Source of the DNA: JAUYQR01 sp050632395
Lineage (GTDB): Bacteria > Pseudomonadota > Alphaproteobacteria > Rhodobacterales > Rhodobacteraceae
Assembly: GCF_050632395.1 (NCBI RefSeq)
Contig: NZ_CP192600.1
Coordinates: 2,542,001 to 2,606,000, forward strand
Reading direction: 5' to 3'
Length of the DNA stretch: 64,000 nucleotides
The notes below the pieces were generated by a model. That model had not been told where the DNA came from. It saw nothing but the letters and a program-made list of their open reading frames with translations, and searched no databases. This document shows, one piece after another, positions 33,753 to 43,950 of the stretch. A program made the position numbers and the translations under genes. The first letter of the stretch is position 1; each line of letters starts with the position of its first letter.

Positions 33753-34973
33753 TTATCCCAGAAGGTCGTGGGCAAGTTCCAGCGCGGAGACCAGAGCGTC
33801 CACTTCGCCTTTGGTGTTGTAAAGGCCGAAGGAAGCGCGGCAGGTTGCGGTGAGGCCCATGTGCTGCATCAATGGCATGGCGCAATGTGTTCCTGCGCGA
33901 ACTGCGACGCCGCGTTTGTCGAGAATCGTCGAGATGTCATGGGCATGGGCCGCGCCATCTAGCGAAAAAGAGAAGATCGCGCCTTTGGTCACCGAATTGC
34001 CCTGCACGGTCAGCCAGTTCAGCACAGCAAGGCGAGATTGCGCATAGTCGCGCAGGTCTCGTTCATGCGCGGCGATGTTGTCCATCCCGAGACCGGTCAG
34101 ATAATCGAGTGCGACGCCAAGGCCGATCTGCTGGACGATGCCGGGAGTGCCGGCCTCGAACTTCATCGGGGGGTCGTTCCAGGTGACGGTGTCGCGGGTG
34201 ACCTCGCGGATCATGTCGCCGCCGCCGAGGAAGGGACGCATCTCGGCTTGCCGGGCGGCACGGATGTAGATCGCGCCGGAGCCGGAGGGACCGTACAGCT
34301 TGTGGCCGGTGATGGCGTAGAAATCGCAGCCGATGGCCTGCACGTCTACGGGCACGTGTACGGCGGCCTGGCTGCCGTCGACCAGAACCGGCACGCCCTT
34401 TTCGCGCGCGCCACGGCAGATCGCTGCCACGTCGACCACGGTGCCAAGGACGTTCGACATGTGGGTGACGGCGATAAGCTTGGTGCGCGGCGTGATCGCA
34501 TCCAGCACGGCTTGCGGATCAAGATCACCGTTCGCGTCGATGTCGACCCATTTCAGCACCACGCCCTGGCGTTCGCGCAAGAAATGCCAGGGCACGATGT
34601 TGGCGTGGTGTTCCATGATGCTGAGGATGATCTCGTCCCCGGCCTGCAAGCGCGGCACAGCCCAGGCGTACGAGACGAGGTTGATCGCCTCGGTCGTGCC
34701 GGAGGTGAAGACGATCTCGTCTTCGGACGGGGCGTTCAGGAAACGGGCGATCTTGCCGCGCACACCCTCATACGCCTCGGTCGCGATGGTCGAGAGGGTG
34801 TGAAGGCCACGGTGTACGTTGGCGTAATCGTGCGAATAGGACTGCGTCATCGCGTCGATAACGACCTGCGGCTTTTGCGCGGAGGCACCGTTGTCGAGGT
34901 AGACCAGCGGGCGTCCGTTGACCTGCCGCGACAGGATCGGAAAATCGGCGCGGATGGCGGCAACATCATACAT
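33753..34973 (-). CDS. sufS: Cysteine desulfurase SufS
   Basis: PLP enzyme of 406 residues that takes sulfur from cysteine for Fe-S cluster assembly by the SUF machinery. N terminus RADFPILSRQVNGRPLVYLD, the PLP lysine in AITGHKLYGPSG, and the active-site cysteine in RAGTHCAMPLMQHMG are all class II (SufS) features. It is the last gene of the suf operon in this window and overlaps the preceding YIP1 gene by 8 bases. A second, class I desulfurase gene lies at the operon start. Confidence 0.95.
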   Translation of the reverse strand: MYDVAAIRADFPILSRQVNGRPLVYLDNGASAQKPQVVIDAMTQSYSHDYANVHRGLHTLSTIATEAYEGVRGKIARFLNAPSEDEIVFTSGTTEAINLVSYAWAVPRLQAGDEIILSIMEHHANIVPWHFLRERQGVVLKWVDIDANGDLDPQAVLDAITPRTKLIAVTHMSNVLGTVVDVAAICRGAREKGVPVLVDGSQAAVHVPVDVQAIGCDFYAITGHKLYGPSGSGAIYIRAARQAEMRPFLGGGDMIREVTRDTVTWNDPPMKFEAGTPGIVQQIGLGVALDYLTGLGMDNIAAHERDLRDYAQSRLAVLNWLTVQGNSVTKGAIFSFSLDGAAHAHDISTILDKRGVAVRAGTHCAMPLMQHMGLTATCRASFGLYNTKGEVDALVSALELAHDLLG

Positions 34974-35562
34974 CGGAAAGCGCCTCTGGCCCGAGAAAGA
35001 GCGCGGCCACCAGCACCAGTGCGAAAGCGACGGCAAAGGCGGTCAAGACGATGCCGATGAACACAGCCCCGCGCGAGGTGAAGCGGTGCAGTTCCGCAAT
35101 GAAACTCGTCATCAGCCAGAAGAACAGCACGAGGCCGAGGATGTTAATGATGCCGGCAATCGGCGGAACGAGGACAAGCGCCAGAAGCTGCACCGCCTGC
35201 ACCACCAGCATGATGACTTGCAGCCAGACGACGACAAGCATCGCATCGGGAAAGCTGCCAGTGCCGCCGCGCGCCCGCCCGACCCGGTAGATCAGCACCA
35301 CAGAGGCAAGCAGGATCACCCATTGCAGGATGGCCGAGCGGATCGGGCTGCCGGTCAGGAACCCAGCGATCGGGTCGGTACTGGGCGGCAGCAGAAGCGT
35401 GCCGAGGTGCATGAAGATGGCCGACGCGACGGCGACCAGCACCAGCGCGGCGGTGCGCGCCGGGATCGGCACGCCAAGGTCGAGAACCGCGCGGATGCCG
35501 CGGCGGGGGTCTTCCAGCGTCAGGCGACCAAGGGAGACAAGGGTTTCGGCTAGCGTGGGCAT
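34966..35562 (-). CDS. YIP1-family membrane protein (second)
   Basis: A 198-residue integral membrane protein with about five hydrophobic segments (AALVLVAVASAIFMHLGTLL, ILQWVILLASVVLIYRVGRA, VVVWLQVIMLVVQAVQLLAL, INILGLVLFFWLMTSFIAEL, VFIGIVLTAFAVAFALVLVA). It matches the YIP1 fold. The ATG at 35562 overlaps the preceding gene's stop (TGATG). A long open frame upstream is only the antisense of that gene. It is regularly found in alphaproteobacterial suf operons; its role is unknown. Confidence 0.8.
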   Translation of the reverse strand: MPTLAETLVSLGRLTLEDPRRGIRAVLDLGVPIPARTAALVLVAVASAIFMHLGTLLLPPSTDPIAGFLTGSPIRSAILQWVILLASVVLIYRVGRARGGTGSFPDAMLVVVWLQVIMLVVQAVQLLALVLVPPIAGIINILGLVLFFWLMTSFIAELHRFTSRGAVFIGIVLTAFAVAFALVLVAALFLGPEALSDV

Positions 35563-36038
35563 CAGCGTTCCGCCTCGATCAGCATGACAATCCAGAGCCA
35601 GAGAAACGCCAGCCCCACCACGATGTTCACCGCCCAGAGCGCCGGGCCGGGCCCGATCATTCCGGCGACAAGCCCTTGCAGCAGCATCAGCGGACCGACC
35701 GTCGCAAGTGCCCAGAAAAGCGCAAGCCGCGCGCGGTAACCCGTCCCTTGCCCGCCAAACCCGCTGGCGACAAGACGGCTGATTGCCGCAAGCGCGTACC
35801 AGATCGGGATCGTGGCAAGGACCGCAAGACCGCGTGCCAGAAGCCGAGGCGCGGTGGCGGTGTCTTGCGCCAGAAATGCCTCGCGCGAGGCTTGCGGCCA
35901 TTGCCCGATGAAGGCGAGGATCAGGAACACCAGCAAAAGCGTGAAGGCGAAGGGTTCGGACACGCCCCGCGCCAGATGGCGGCGGAAGGTGACGCGGGGG
36001 CTCCGCCAGCTTTCGACGATGTCGGTGGTGACTGCCAT
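35562..36038 (-). CDS. YIP1-family membrane protein (first)
   Basis: A 158-residue membrane protein. Segments FAFTLLLVFLILAFIGQWPQ, GLAVLATIPIWYALAAISRL, ARLALFWALATVGPLMLLQG and AVNIVVGLAFLWLWIVMLIE predict four membrane spans. The N-terminal SWRSPRVTFRRHLARGVSEP is typical of the bacterial YIP1 group. It overlaps the second YIP1 gene by one base and follows sufD by 2 bases, so it is part of the suf transcript. The function is not established. Confidence 0.8.
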   Translation of the reverse strand: MAVTTDIVESWRSPRVTFRRHLARGVSEPFAFTLLLVFLILAFIGQWPQASREAFLAQDTATAPRLLARGLAVLATIPIWYALAAISRLVASGFGGQGTGYRARLALFWALATVGPLMLLQGLVAGMIGPGPALWAVNIVVGLAFLWLWIVMLIEAER

Positions 36039-36040
36039 CG

Positions 36041-37333
36041 TCAGCCTTGCGCCCCATGCCGGTTGAGCCAGCCTTCGAGCCTAAGGCGGATATCGTCGGC
36101 GATGGCGTCATCCTCAATCTCGCCGATGGCTTCGGCAAGGAACGCAAGCACGAGGAGCGATTGCGCCGCCCGGCGTGGCACGCCGCGCGACTGAAGGTAG
36201 AAAAGCGCGGTCTCGTCGATGGCGCCTGATGTGGAGCCGTGGCTGCACTTCACGTCATCGGCGTAGATCTCAAGCTCGGGCTTGGCGAGGAACTGGCTGG
36301 CGCCATCCAGCAGCAGCGACTGGCTGATCTGGTAGCCGTCAGTCTTTTGCGCGCCGGGTTTCACGAGGATCTTGCCCTGGAACACGCCGACCGCGCCGTT
36401 CTTCAACACCTTCTTGAAAACCTGCCGGCTTTCGCAGCGTTCCGCGCCGTGGATCACGAAAACTGTGTCGTCGTGGTGAAAGTCGCCGTCACCGACCGCA
36501 GCCCCGGCGATATGCGCGCGCGCGTCGGAACCGGCGAGGTCGATCACCGCCTCGTTCCGCGTCAGGCGGCCGTTGGCAGTGAGGGTGAAGGACTTGAACG
36601 AAGCGCCCTGCCCCAACCGCGCGAAGAGATGCGTCACGGCGCGGCGTTCATGGTCGCGGCCTTGCAGGCGGATATGGTGGAAGCGGGCATTCTGGCCGAC
36701 TTCAACCTCCATCACCTTGGTGAAGCGGGCGGCAGCAGGGCCGCTTTCAAGCACTGTCAGTTCGGCACCGTCTTCCAGCTTGATGCAGTGATGCAGCATC
36801 GCCTCTGAGGTTTCGGTACGGTGGTGGTAGATCAGCGCGACGGGCTTGGCCGCCCGACCCTTGGCGCGGATCAGGATGCCGTCGGTGGCGAATGCGGTGT
36901 TTAGCGTGGCGAAGGGACGAGGAACCGGGGTCTGTCCGCGCGTTTCAAGCACACCGTACAGGTCACGCGCCCAGTGGATGTCGACGGCGCCAGCGGCGGG
37001 CAGACGCTTGATCTCGATCCCAGCGAGAGTAAGGTCGTCGGATGCGGAGGCATCAAACACGCCATCGACGAACACCAGCTTAAGCCGGTCGATCCCTTCG
37101 AAGGCGGGCGGTTCATCGCTGTCGTCAAACCGACTGGCAGGCAGCGGACTGGCCGCGTTCAAAGCCGAAGGATCGGTGTAGCGCCAGTATTCGTCACGCC
37201 GGCCCGGCAGGCCCATCGCACCAAGCCGTGCAAGTGCATCGGCCCGCGCCGCACCAAGCCAGCCCCCTTCGGGCAATGCCAGACCGGCGATGCGCGCGGC
37301 AAGCGCGTCTTCCTTGACCTTGGCCAAAGGCAT
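36041..37333 (-). CDS. sufD: Fe-S cluster assembly protein SufD
   Basis: Scaffold component of the SufBC2D complex, 430 residues. N-terminal part ARADALARLGAMGLPGRRDE then YWRYTDPSALN is the usual SufD beginning; the C-terminal beta-helix core includes DDVKCSHGSTSGAIDETALF and YLQSRGVPRRAAQSLLVLAF, with the cysteine and histidine positions expected of SufD. Its start overlaps the sufC stop by one base. Confidence 0.94.
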   Translation of the reverse strand: MPLAKVKEDALAARIAGLALPEGGWLGAARADALARLGAMGLPGRRDEYWRYTDPSALNAASPLPASRFDDSDEPPAFEGIDRLKLVFVDGVFDASASDDLTLAGIEIKRLPAAGAVDIHWARDLYGVLETRGQTPVPRPFATLNTAFATDGILIRAKGRAAKPVALIYHHRTETSEAMLHHCIKLEDGAELTVLESGPAAARFTKVMEVEVGQNARFHHIRLQGRDHERRAVTHLFARLGQGASFKSFTLTANGRLTRNEAVIDLAGSDARAHIAGAAVGDGDFHHDDTVFVIHGAERCESRQVFKKVLKNGAVGVFQGKILVKPGAQKTDGYQISQSLLLDGASQFLAKPELEIYADDVKCSHGSTSGAIDETALFYLQSRGVPRRAAQSLLVLAFLAEAIGEIEDDAIADDIRLRLEGWLNRHGAQG

Positions 37334-38088
37334 CAGACCACCTCGCCCAGAAGGTCGGCGTAACCGTTGTTTTCAACTTCCAACGCCAGTTCCGGGCCGC
37401 CGGTCTTGATGATGCGGCCAGCGGCCATGATGTGGACCACGTCGGGTTTGATATGGTCCAGAAGGCGCTGGTAGTGGGTGATGACAAGGAACGACCGCCC
37501 GGCATCGCGCAGCGCGTTGACGCCGTCGGCGACCAGTTTCATCGCGTCGACGTCAAGGCCGCTATCGGTCTCGTCAAGAATGCACATCTTCGGTTCCAGC
37601 ATCGCCATCTGCAGGATTTCGTTGCGCTTTTTCTCGCCGCCCGAAAAGCCGACGTTGACCGGACGCTTCAGCATATCGGCGTCGATCTTGAGGGTCTTGG
37701 CCTTTTCGCGCACGATCTTGAGGAAATCGCCGGCGCTAAGCTCGTCTTCGCCGCGCGCCTTGCGCTGGGCGTTCACGGCCGTACGCAGGAAAGTCATGTT
37801 GCCGACGCCGGGGATTTCGACGGGATACTGGAAGGCAAGGAACAGGCCCGCGGCGGCGCGTTCCTCGGGCTCCATATCCAACAGTTCGGCGCCTTCGAGG
37901 CTGGCGGAACCGTCGGTTACCTCATACCCCTCGCGGCCAGCCAGAACGTAGGACAGCGTGGATTTGCCCGAGCCGTTCGGCCCCATGATGGCATGCACCT
38001 CGCCCGCGCCGATGGAAAGGTCGACACCCCGCAGGATGACCTTGTCCTCTTCCTGAAGTTTGACGTGCAAGTTATTGATCTGAAGCAT
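37333..38088 (-). CDS. sufC: Fe-S cluster assembly ATPase SufC
   Basis: ABC-type ATPase of 251 residues that drives the SufBC2D scaffold. Walker A GPNGSGKST, signature FSGGEKKRNEILQMA, Walker B MCILDETDSGLD and H-loop LVITHYQRLL are all SufC-specific forms. It lies between a methyltransferase-like gene and sufD. Confidence 0.96.
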   Translation of the reverse strand: MLQINNLHVKLQEEDKVILRGVDLSIGAGEVHAIMGPNGSGKSTLSYVLAGREGYEVTDGSASLEGAELLDMEPEERAAAGLFLAFQYPVEIPGVGNMTFLRTAVNAQRKARGEDELSAGDFLKIVREKAKTLKIDADMLKRPVNVGFSGGEKKRNEILQMAMLEPKMCILDETDSGLDVDAMKLVADGVNALRDAGRSFLVITHYQRLLDHIKPDVVHIMAAGRIIKTGGPELALEVENNGYADLLGEVV

Positions 38089-38119
38089 TTTCGGGTTCCT
38101 CGGGAAGAATTCTGGGGCG

Positions 38120-38761
38120 TCAGCGCGGGTCGGAAAACCAGCCGACGACTTCGGTGAGCATATCGGGCGGGATGGGGCCGGGTTCGACTGTGAAGACGGC
38201 CATGCGACCGATCATCTGGTCAAGTGTGGCAAGCCGTTCGACGCGGTGATAGATGCGCCGGTGGTGGTAATCGTCGAAGAGAACAGTCACCGGGCGCTTT
38301 GTACGCAACTTCGTGGCGACAAGGCATGCGGCGCGAAACCGGCCGTCGATCAGCACGAGGTCGGGCTCGGGCATGTCGGGGCGGTCCCAGACCGACAGCG
38401 GGTAGCGGTGGAAACTCGCGTGCGATTTGGGACGGGTCGGCATCCCCCAATCGCCGGTGGGGCCGATGTCGACGTGGTGCATGTGGACGGTGCCGGGCAA
38501 ACCGGCCACGCGTGCGGCCAGACGGTCGGCCCAAAGCTTGTCACTTTCGACCGTGAATATCTGCTTGCCAAGTTCGGCCGCAAGCACGGTCGAGCCGCCG
38601 CTTCCGTATTCAAGGATGCAGGCGCTCAACGCATAAAGCCGGGAGACCGCTTCGGCCTCTCGCGGCGCGAAGGTAAGGACGAAATCACCCTCTGGCGCGC
38701 GTGCATCGGCAGCGGACGGGTCCGGTTCGGCAGGCAGGATGTCGTCGTTGAACGCTGTCAC
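38120..38761 (-). CDS. Methyltransferase-like protein within the suf operon
   Basis: A 213-residue protein with a probable class I SAM-binding fold: LSACILEYGSGGSTVLAAEL (motif I-like), a following acidic residue in FTVESDKLWADRL, and LVLIDGRFRAACL resembling motif IV. No characterised homologue comes to mind. It sits between sufB and sufC, an insertion I recall in suf operons of Rhodobacteraceae. A substrate cannot be suggested, and activity on sugars or nucleotides rather than methyl transfer is also possible. Confidence 0.65.
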   Translation of the reverse strand: MTAFNDDILPAEPDPSAADARAPEGDFVLTFAPREAEAVSRLYALSACILEYGSGGSTVLAAELGKQIFTVESDKLWADRLAARVAGLPGTVHMHHVDIGPTGDWGMPTRPKSHASFHRYPLSVWDRPDMPEPDLVLIDGRFRAACLVATKLRTKRPVTVLFDDYHHRRIYHRVERLATLDQMIGRMAVFTVEPGPIPPDMLTEVVGWFSDPR

Positions 38762-38782
38762 GGGGTTTCTCTTGGCCTCGCC

Positions 38783-40306
<1,524 letters not shown>

Positions 40307-40320
40307 CGTCCCCGTCTCCT

Positions 40321-41364
40321 TCATGCGGCCCGCGCGCGGGCTTTGGCGTAGGCTTTGGTCCAGACATCGGCGAACCGCAGCACGTCATCCGTCATCACAC
40401 CCGGCCCGATAGACACGCGGATCGCCTGCCCGGCCAAGGCTTCGTCATATCCCATCGCGCGCAAGGCACGACTGGCGCGCACCTTGCCGCTGGAACAGGC
40501 CGACCCCGCCGAAACGGCGAACCCGGCAAGGTCCATCGCCATCACCTGCGTCTCGCCCTTCCAGCCGGGCGCGATCAGGCAAAGCGTGTTCGGCAAGCGC
40601 CCCACACCATTCCCGACAGAAATAGTCTCATTTGCGTTTGCGGACAATGCCAGTTCTAGAATATTTCTAACTTCGGCAACGTGGCCCCAGACACCATCCT
40701 CAAGATCACGTGCGGCGGCGGTGGCGGCGGCGGCGAAACCTGCAATGCCGATCAGGTTTTCAGTGCCGGCACGGCGGCCCATTTCCTGGCCACCACCCCG
40801 CAGTTGCGGTGGCACGTCGATCCCGCGCTTGATGACCAGCGCGCCGATCCCCTTCGGCCCGCCAAGCTTGTGGGCTGATATGAGGCCCATGTCGGCACCA
40901 ATCCAGTTGAAGGCCAAGGGGATTTTCCCAAAGGCTTGCGTCATGTCGCAGACGGCGAGGCCTTCGGGGATTTCCTGCAGGAGCCCGGTTTCGGAATTGG
41001 CCAGTTGCAGGGCGGACTTGCGCGGGTGCGGCACATCCACCCGGCCGGACGCATCGACGACAAGGGTCGGATCACACCATGCAAGGACGGCCTCATGCTC
41101 TACCTCAGCGCAAGCGAGGCCACGCCCAGCACAGGCCAGAGCGGCAGCTTCGGTGGCGCCGCTGGTAAAGATGATGTCGGCGCCGTCAGCCCCAAGCGCG
41201 GCCGAGATTTCGGCGCGTGACCGCTCGATCAGCGCCTTGGCCGCCCGCCCTTCGGCATGGACGGAGGACGGGTTGCCTATGACATCCATCGCGGCAACCA
41301 TCGCCGCCTTCGCCTCGGGCCGCAGCGGAGCGGTGGCGTTCCAGTCAAGGTAGAGGCGGGTCAT
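40321..41364 (-). CDS. Cysteine desulfurase, class I (IscS/NifS-like)
   Basis: PLP-dependent desulfurase of 347 residues. N terminus TRLYLDWNATAPLRPEAKAA, GNPSSVHAEGRAAKALIERS, the PLP lysine in ISAHKLGGPKG and the mobile-loop cysteine in SAGSACSSGKVRAS mark class I (IscS/NifS). The ATG at 41364 overlaps the iscR stop (ATGA), so the start is secure. It is second in the iscR-suf operon, which thus encodes two desulfurases of different classes. It is slightly shorter than E. coli IscS. Confidence 0.92.
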   Translation of the reverse strand: MTRLYLDWNATAPLRPEAKAAMVAAMDVIGNPSSVHAEGRAAKALIERSRAEISAALGADGADIIFTSGATEAAALACAGRGLACAEVEHEAVLAWCDPTLVVDASGRVDVPHPRKSALQLANSETGLLQEIPEGLAVCDMTQAFGKIPLAFNWIGADMGLISAHKLGGPKGIGALVIKRGIDVPPQLRGGGQEMGRRAGTENLIGIAGFAAAATAAARDLEDGVWGHVAEVRNILELALSANANETISVGNGVGRLPNTLCLIAPGWKGETQVMAMDLAGFAVSAGSACSSGKVRASRALRAMGYDEALAGQAIRVSIGPGVMTDDVLRFADVWTKAYAKARARAA

Positions 41365-41822
41365 TCCTCGTCCACCACGCGAAAGAGCGAAGGGACGGCG
41401 GGGCACGGCACGAGGTCGTTCTTCACCACGTCGGACAGGCGCACCTGATGGAGAAAGACATAGACGTTGGCGGAAAGGCTTTCCCACAGGCGGTTGGTCA
41501 GCGATTGCGCGCGGCTGCCCGACACCCCGCCCGACGCCCCTGCCCCGGTGTGCATCGCATCAACGGTTTCCTCGACCGCCTGCATCACGTCGCTGATGCG
41601 GATTTCGTCCGGCGTCTTGGCCAACTTGTAGCCGCCGCCCGGTCCGCGCACCGCCTCGACCAGACCGGCGCGACGCAGCTTGACGAACAGTTGTTCCAGA
41701 TAGGGAAGCGAGATGTCCTGACGCTTGGAAATCGCGGCCAGCGACACCAGATCATCGTTGTTAGCAAGCGCCAGATCGGCAAGCGCCACCATCGCATAGC
41801 GGCCTTTGGTCGAGAGTTTCAT
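41361..41822 (-). CDS. iscR: Rrf2-family regulator IscR, alphaproteobacterial type
   Basis: A 153-residue winged-helix regulator controlling Fe-S assembly genes. MKLSTKGRYAMVALADLALA, SLPYLEQLFVKLRRAGLVEA and VRGPGGGYKLAKTPDEIRIS are standard Rrf2/IscR features. The three clustered cysteines that bind the [2Fe-2S] centre in E. coli IscR are absent; the only cysteine is in DLVPCPAVPSL near residue 142. I recall this single-Cys form from Rhodobacter sphaeroides IscR. The ATG at 41822 follows AAGGAG. It heads the suf operon and is likely autoregulatory. Confidence 0.92.
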   Translation of the reverse strand: MKLSTKGRYAMVALADLALANNDDLVSLAAISKRQDISLPYLEQLFVKLRRAGLVEAVRGPGGGYKLAKTPDEIRISDVMQAVEETVDAMHTGAGASGGVSGSRAQSLTNRLWESLSANVYVFLHQVRLSDVVKNDLVPCPAVPSLFRVVDEE

Positions 41823-41912
41823 CGCGTTCTCCTTGCCGCCCGCCGCAATCCGATTGACGTAGACCCTTGCGGGCATTACCTCAAGCCGACCCACAAGGCG
41901 GCGCGCCGTCCT

Positions 41913-41925
41913 TAGAATTGTTCTA
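41913..41925. promoter_or_regulatory. Iron-responsive operator candidate upstream of iscR
   Basis: Inverted repeat TAGAA-TTG-TTCTA in the 157-base region between iscR and the divergent hydrolase gene. It resembles the Irr-bound iron control element (TTTAGAA-NN-TTCTAAA, as I recall it). The adjoining CTAGTTTAGTCGAGT could belong to an IscR site. It probably controls the suf operon. Confidence 0.5.
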
Positions 41926-41979
41926 GTTTAGTCGAGTGAAAGCGTCAAGAAACGCCCGCTCCAACTTGAGAAGTGCTCC

Positions 41980-42639
41980 ATGCCCGAGGTTATCTTTGCC
42001 GGTCCCGACGGTCGTCTGGAAGGCCGCTACCATCCGCAGAAGGAACGCGACGCGCCGATCGCCATCGTGTTGCACCCGCACCCCGCCTATGGCGGAACGA
42101 TGAATAACAAGGTTGTCTACAACCTGCATTACGCCTTCTACAATCTTGGCTTCACCGTGCTGCGGTTCAACTTCCGCGGCGTCGGGCGCAGCCAGGGAGA
42201 GTATGACCAGGGCATCGGCGAGTTGTCGGATGCGGCATCGGCGCTGGATTACCTGCAGTCGATGAACCAGAACGCCAAGCATTGCTGGGTGGCAGGTTTC
42301 AGTTTCGGCGCGTGGATCGGGATGCAGCTTCTGATGCGGCGGCCCGAAATCACCGGTTTCATTTCTGTGTCGCCACCGGCGAACCTGTATGATTTCAGCT
42401 TTCTGGCTCCCTGCCCTTCGTCGGGGCTGATCATCAACGGCACCGCCGACAAGGTGGCGCCGCCGAAGGATACCGTTAATCTGGTGAACAAGCTGCATGA
42501 GCAGAAGGGCATCACCGTCACCCACACGCAGGTGGAAGGGGCTGACCATTTCTTCAAGGACGAAGAGGCGCATATGAAGCCGATGATCCAGACCGTGTCT
42601 GACTATGTGCGCCGCCGCATGACGGAGGTTACGCGCTAA
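41980..42639 (+). CDS. Alpha/beta hydrolase
   Basis: A 219-residue esterase-like protein. IAIVLHPHPAYGGTMNNKVV supplies the oxyanion region, VLRFNFRGVGRSQGEYDQGI is typical of the group, the nucleophile is the serine in VAGFSFGAWIG, the acid lies in NGTADKVAP and the histidine in GADHFFKDE. It belongs to the short hydrolases related to dienelactone hydrolase or YsgA-type proteins. It is divergent from iscR and leads a three-gene plus-strand run. The substrate is unknown. Confidence 0.85.
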   Translation: MPEVIFAGPDGRLEGRYHPQKERDAPIAIVLHPHPAYGGTMNNKVVYNLHYAFYNLGFTVLRFNFRGVGRSQGEYDQGIGELSDAASALDYLQSMNQNAKHCWVAGFSFGAWIGMQLLMRRPEITGFISVSPPANLYDFSFLAPCPSSGLIINGTADKVAPPKDTVNLVNKLHEQKGITVTHTQVEGADHFFKDEEAHMKPMIQTVSDYVRRRMTEVTR

Positions 42640-42640
42640 G

Positions 42641-42907
42641 ATGTCGGCACTACAGGCTTTGGCAGACAAGCTGGCGGACGATGTGTTGGCCGCCGAGGCG
42701 GAACTGGGCGACGACCGGTTCTATGAAAAGGTGAGTCAGGTTCTGCTGGCCGCATCGCCGACGTTTCAGGAAGCCTACATCACCTCGATCAGGGTGCGGT
42801 TGGCAGAACGCCGGGGACGCACCTTTCTGGAAAAGGCTTTGACCGCCAAGCGCAGCGGCGCGGCGATGCCCGAAGCGCCGCCTGACCTTAGTGGCGGCGG
42901 CCATTGA
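42641..42907 (+). CDS. Conserved hypothetical protein
   Basis: An 88-residue, mostly helical, soluble protein (MSALQALADKLADDVLAAEA) with no motif I recognise. It starts 1 base after the hydrolase stop, and its stop overlaps the start of the HD-domain gene. The tight spacing and normal codon use make it a real gene. It may be cotranslated with its neighbours. Confidence 0.65.
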   Translation: MSALQALADKLADDVLAAEAELGDDRFYEKVSQVLLAASPTFQEAYITSIRVRLAERRGRTFLEKALTAKRSGAAMPEAPPDLSGGGH

Positions 42908-43491
42908 GCCAGCGGCTGGAAGCGCAGTTCGCCTTTCTGAACGAGGCGGACCGGCTGAAGTCGGTCTTGCGCGCGACGACGCTGGTCGATGGGTCGCGAC
43001 CAGAGAACTCGGGCGAACACTCGTGGCATCTTGCGCTGTACGCCCTCGTGCTGGCCGATCATGCCGCGCCGGGGGTTGATATCAACCGGGTGATCCGGAT
43101 GCTGTTGATCCATGACCTGGTCGAGATCGACGTGGGCGACGTGCCAATCCACTCTGCGAACGGGCAGGCCCATGCCAGCGCTGAGACTGCCGCTGCCGAG
43201 GCGCGGGCGGCAGAGCGGATTTTCGGGTTGTTGCCGCCCGATCTGGGGGCCGATCTTCACGCACTTTGGCAGGAGTTCGAGGCCGCCCAGACGCCGGACG
43301 CGGTCTTTGCCAAAAGCCTTGACCGGGTCCAGCCGGTGATGGCGAACCTGATGTCCGGCGGCGGGACGTGGGTTACCTACGATGTCACCGCCGATCAGCT
43401 TGAGGCGCGCGTCGGTGTCAAGATCGCCAAGGGCGCGCCCGGTTTGTGGACATGGGTTCAGCAAAAGTCGCTGAGCTGGTTTCAGCGCTGA
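42904..43491 (+). CDS. HD-domain hydrolase (YfbR-like nucleotidase family)
   Basis: A 195-residue metal-dependent phosphohydrolase. HD signature: EHSWHLALYALVLAD (first His), MLLIHDLVEIDVGDVP (His-Asp pair) and DRVQPVMANL with the last Asp. The pattern matches the YfbR/HDDC2 type that removes phosphate from deoxynucleoside monophosphates. The start is the TTG at 42904 that overlaps the previous stop. Its end overlaps the end of the convergent cupin gene by 10 bases. Confidence 0.85.
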   Translation: MSQRLEAQFAFLNEADRLKSVLRATTLVDGSRPENSGEHSWHLALYALVLADHAAPGVDINRVIRMLLIHDLVEIDVGDVPIHSANGQAHASAETAAAEARAAERIFGLLPPDLGADLHALWQEFEAAQTPDAVFAKSLDRVQPVMANLMSGGGTWVTYDVTADQLEARVGVKIAKGAPGLWTWVQQKSLSWFQR

Positions 43492-43937
43492 ACATCCTCG
43501 GCTGACAGGGGTGGTCCGGTAAAGCTGAGGTTGAACCGCACGGCGATGGCGGCGATCTGCCCCATGTCGTCGGGGATGCGGAACTGGCCTTTCGCCATTT
43601 CGGCGAAGAACCCTTCAAAGCCTCCGGGCGTCATGATGACGAGATGGTCGCAAGGCGCGCCATCGGGAATGCGAAACGTGTGCTCGGTGCCGCGCGGGAT
43701 GAACATCGTCTCGCCCGCGCAGCGGTGGAAAACCTCGCCCTTCAGCCAGAAATCGCAGCGGCCGTCGAGGATATAGAAGCTTTCATCCTCGGCGTGGTGA
43801 ATGTGGCGCGGCGGGCCGGAACCGGCAGGCGACAGGCTGCGCGTCACGGAAAGGGAGCCGCCGGTGGAGTCTGCATCCTGCAAGGTGAGGTACTTGACGC
43901 CAAGCCAATCGAGATAGCCTCCAACATCTTCTGTCAT
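43482..43937 (-). CDS. Cupin-domain protein
   Basis: A 151-residue single-domain cupin. Motif 1 reads GPPRHIHHAEDESFYILDG with two His and a Glu as metal ligands, and motif 2 holds GETMFIPRGTEHTFRI with a further His. The ATG at 43937 follows GAGGT; an in-frame TTG at 43952 is less likely. Many such cupins are metal-dependent dioxygenases or isomerases, but no specific function can be read. It is convergent with the HD-domain gene and overlaps its end. Confidence 0.8.
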   Translation of the reverse strand: MTEDVGGYLDWLGVKYLTLQDADSTGGSLSVTRSLSPAGSGPPRHIHHAEDESFYILDGRCDFWLKGEVFHRCAGETMFIPRGTEHTFRIPDGAPCDHLVIMTPGGFEGFFAEMAKGQFRIPDDMGQIAAIAVRFNLSFTGPPLSAEDVQR

Positions 43938-43950
43938 CGGGATGGACCTC

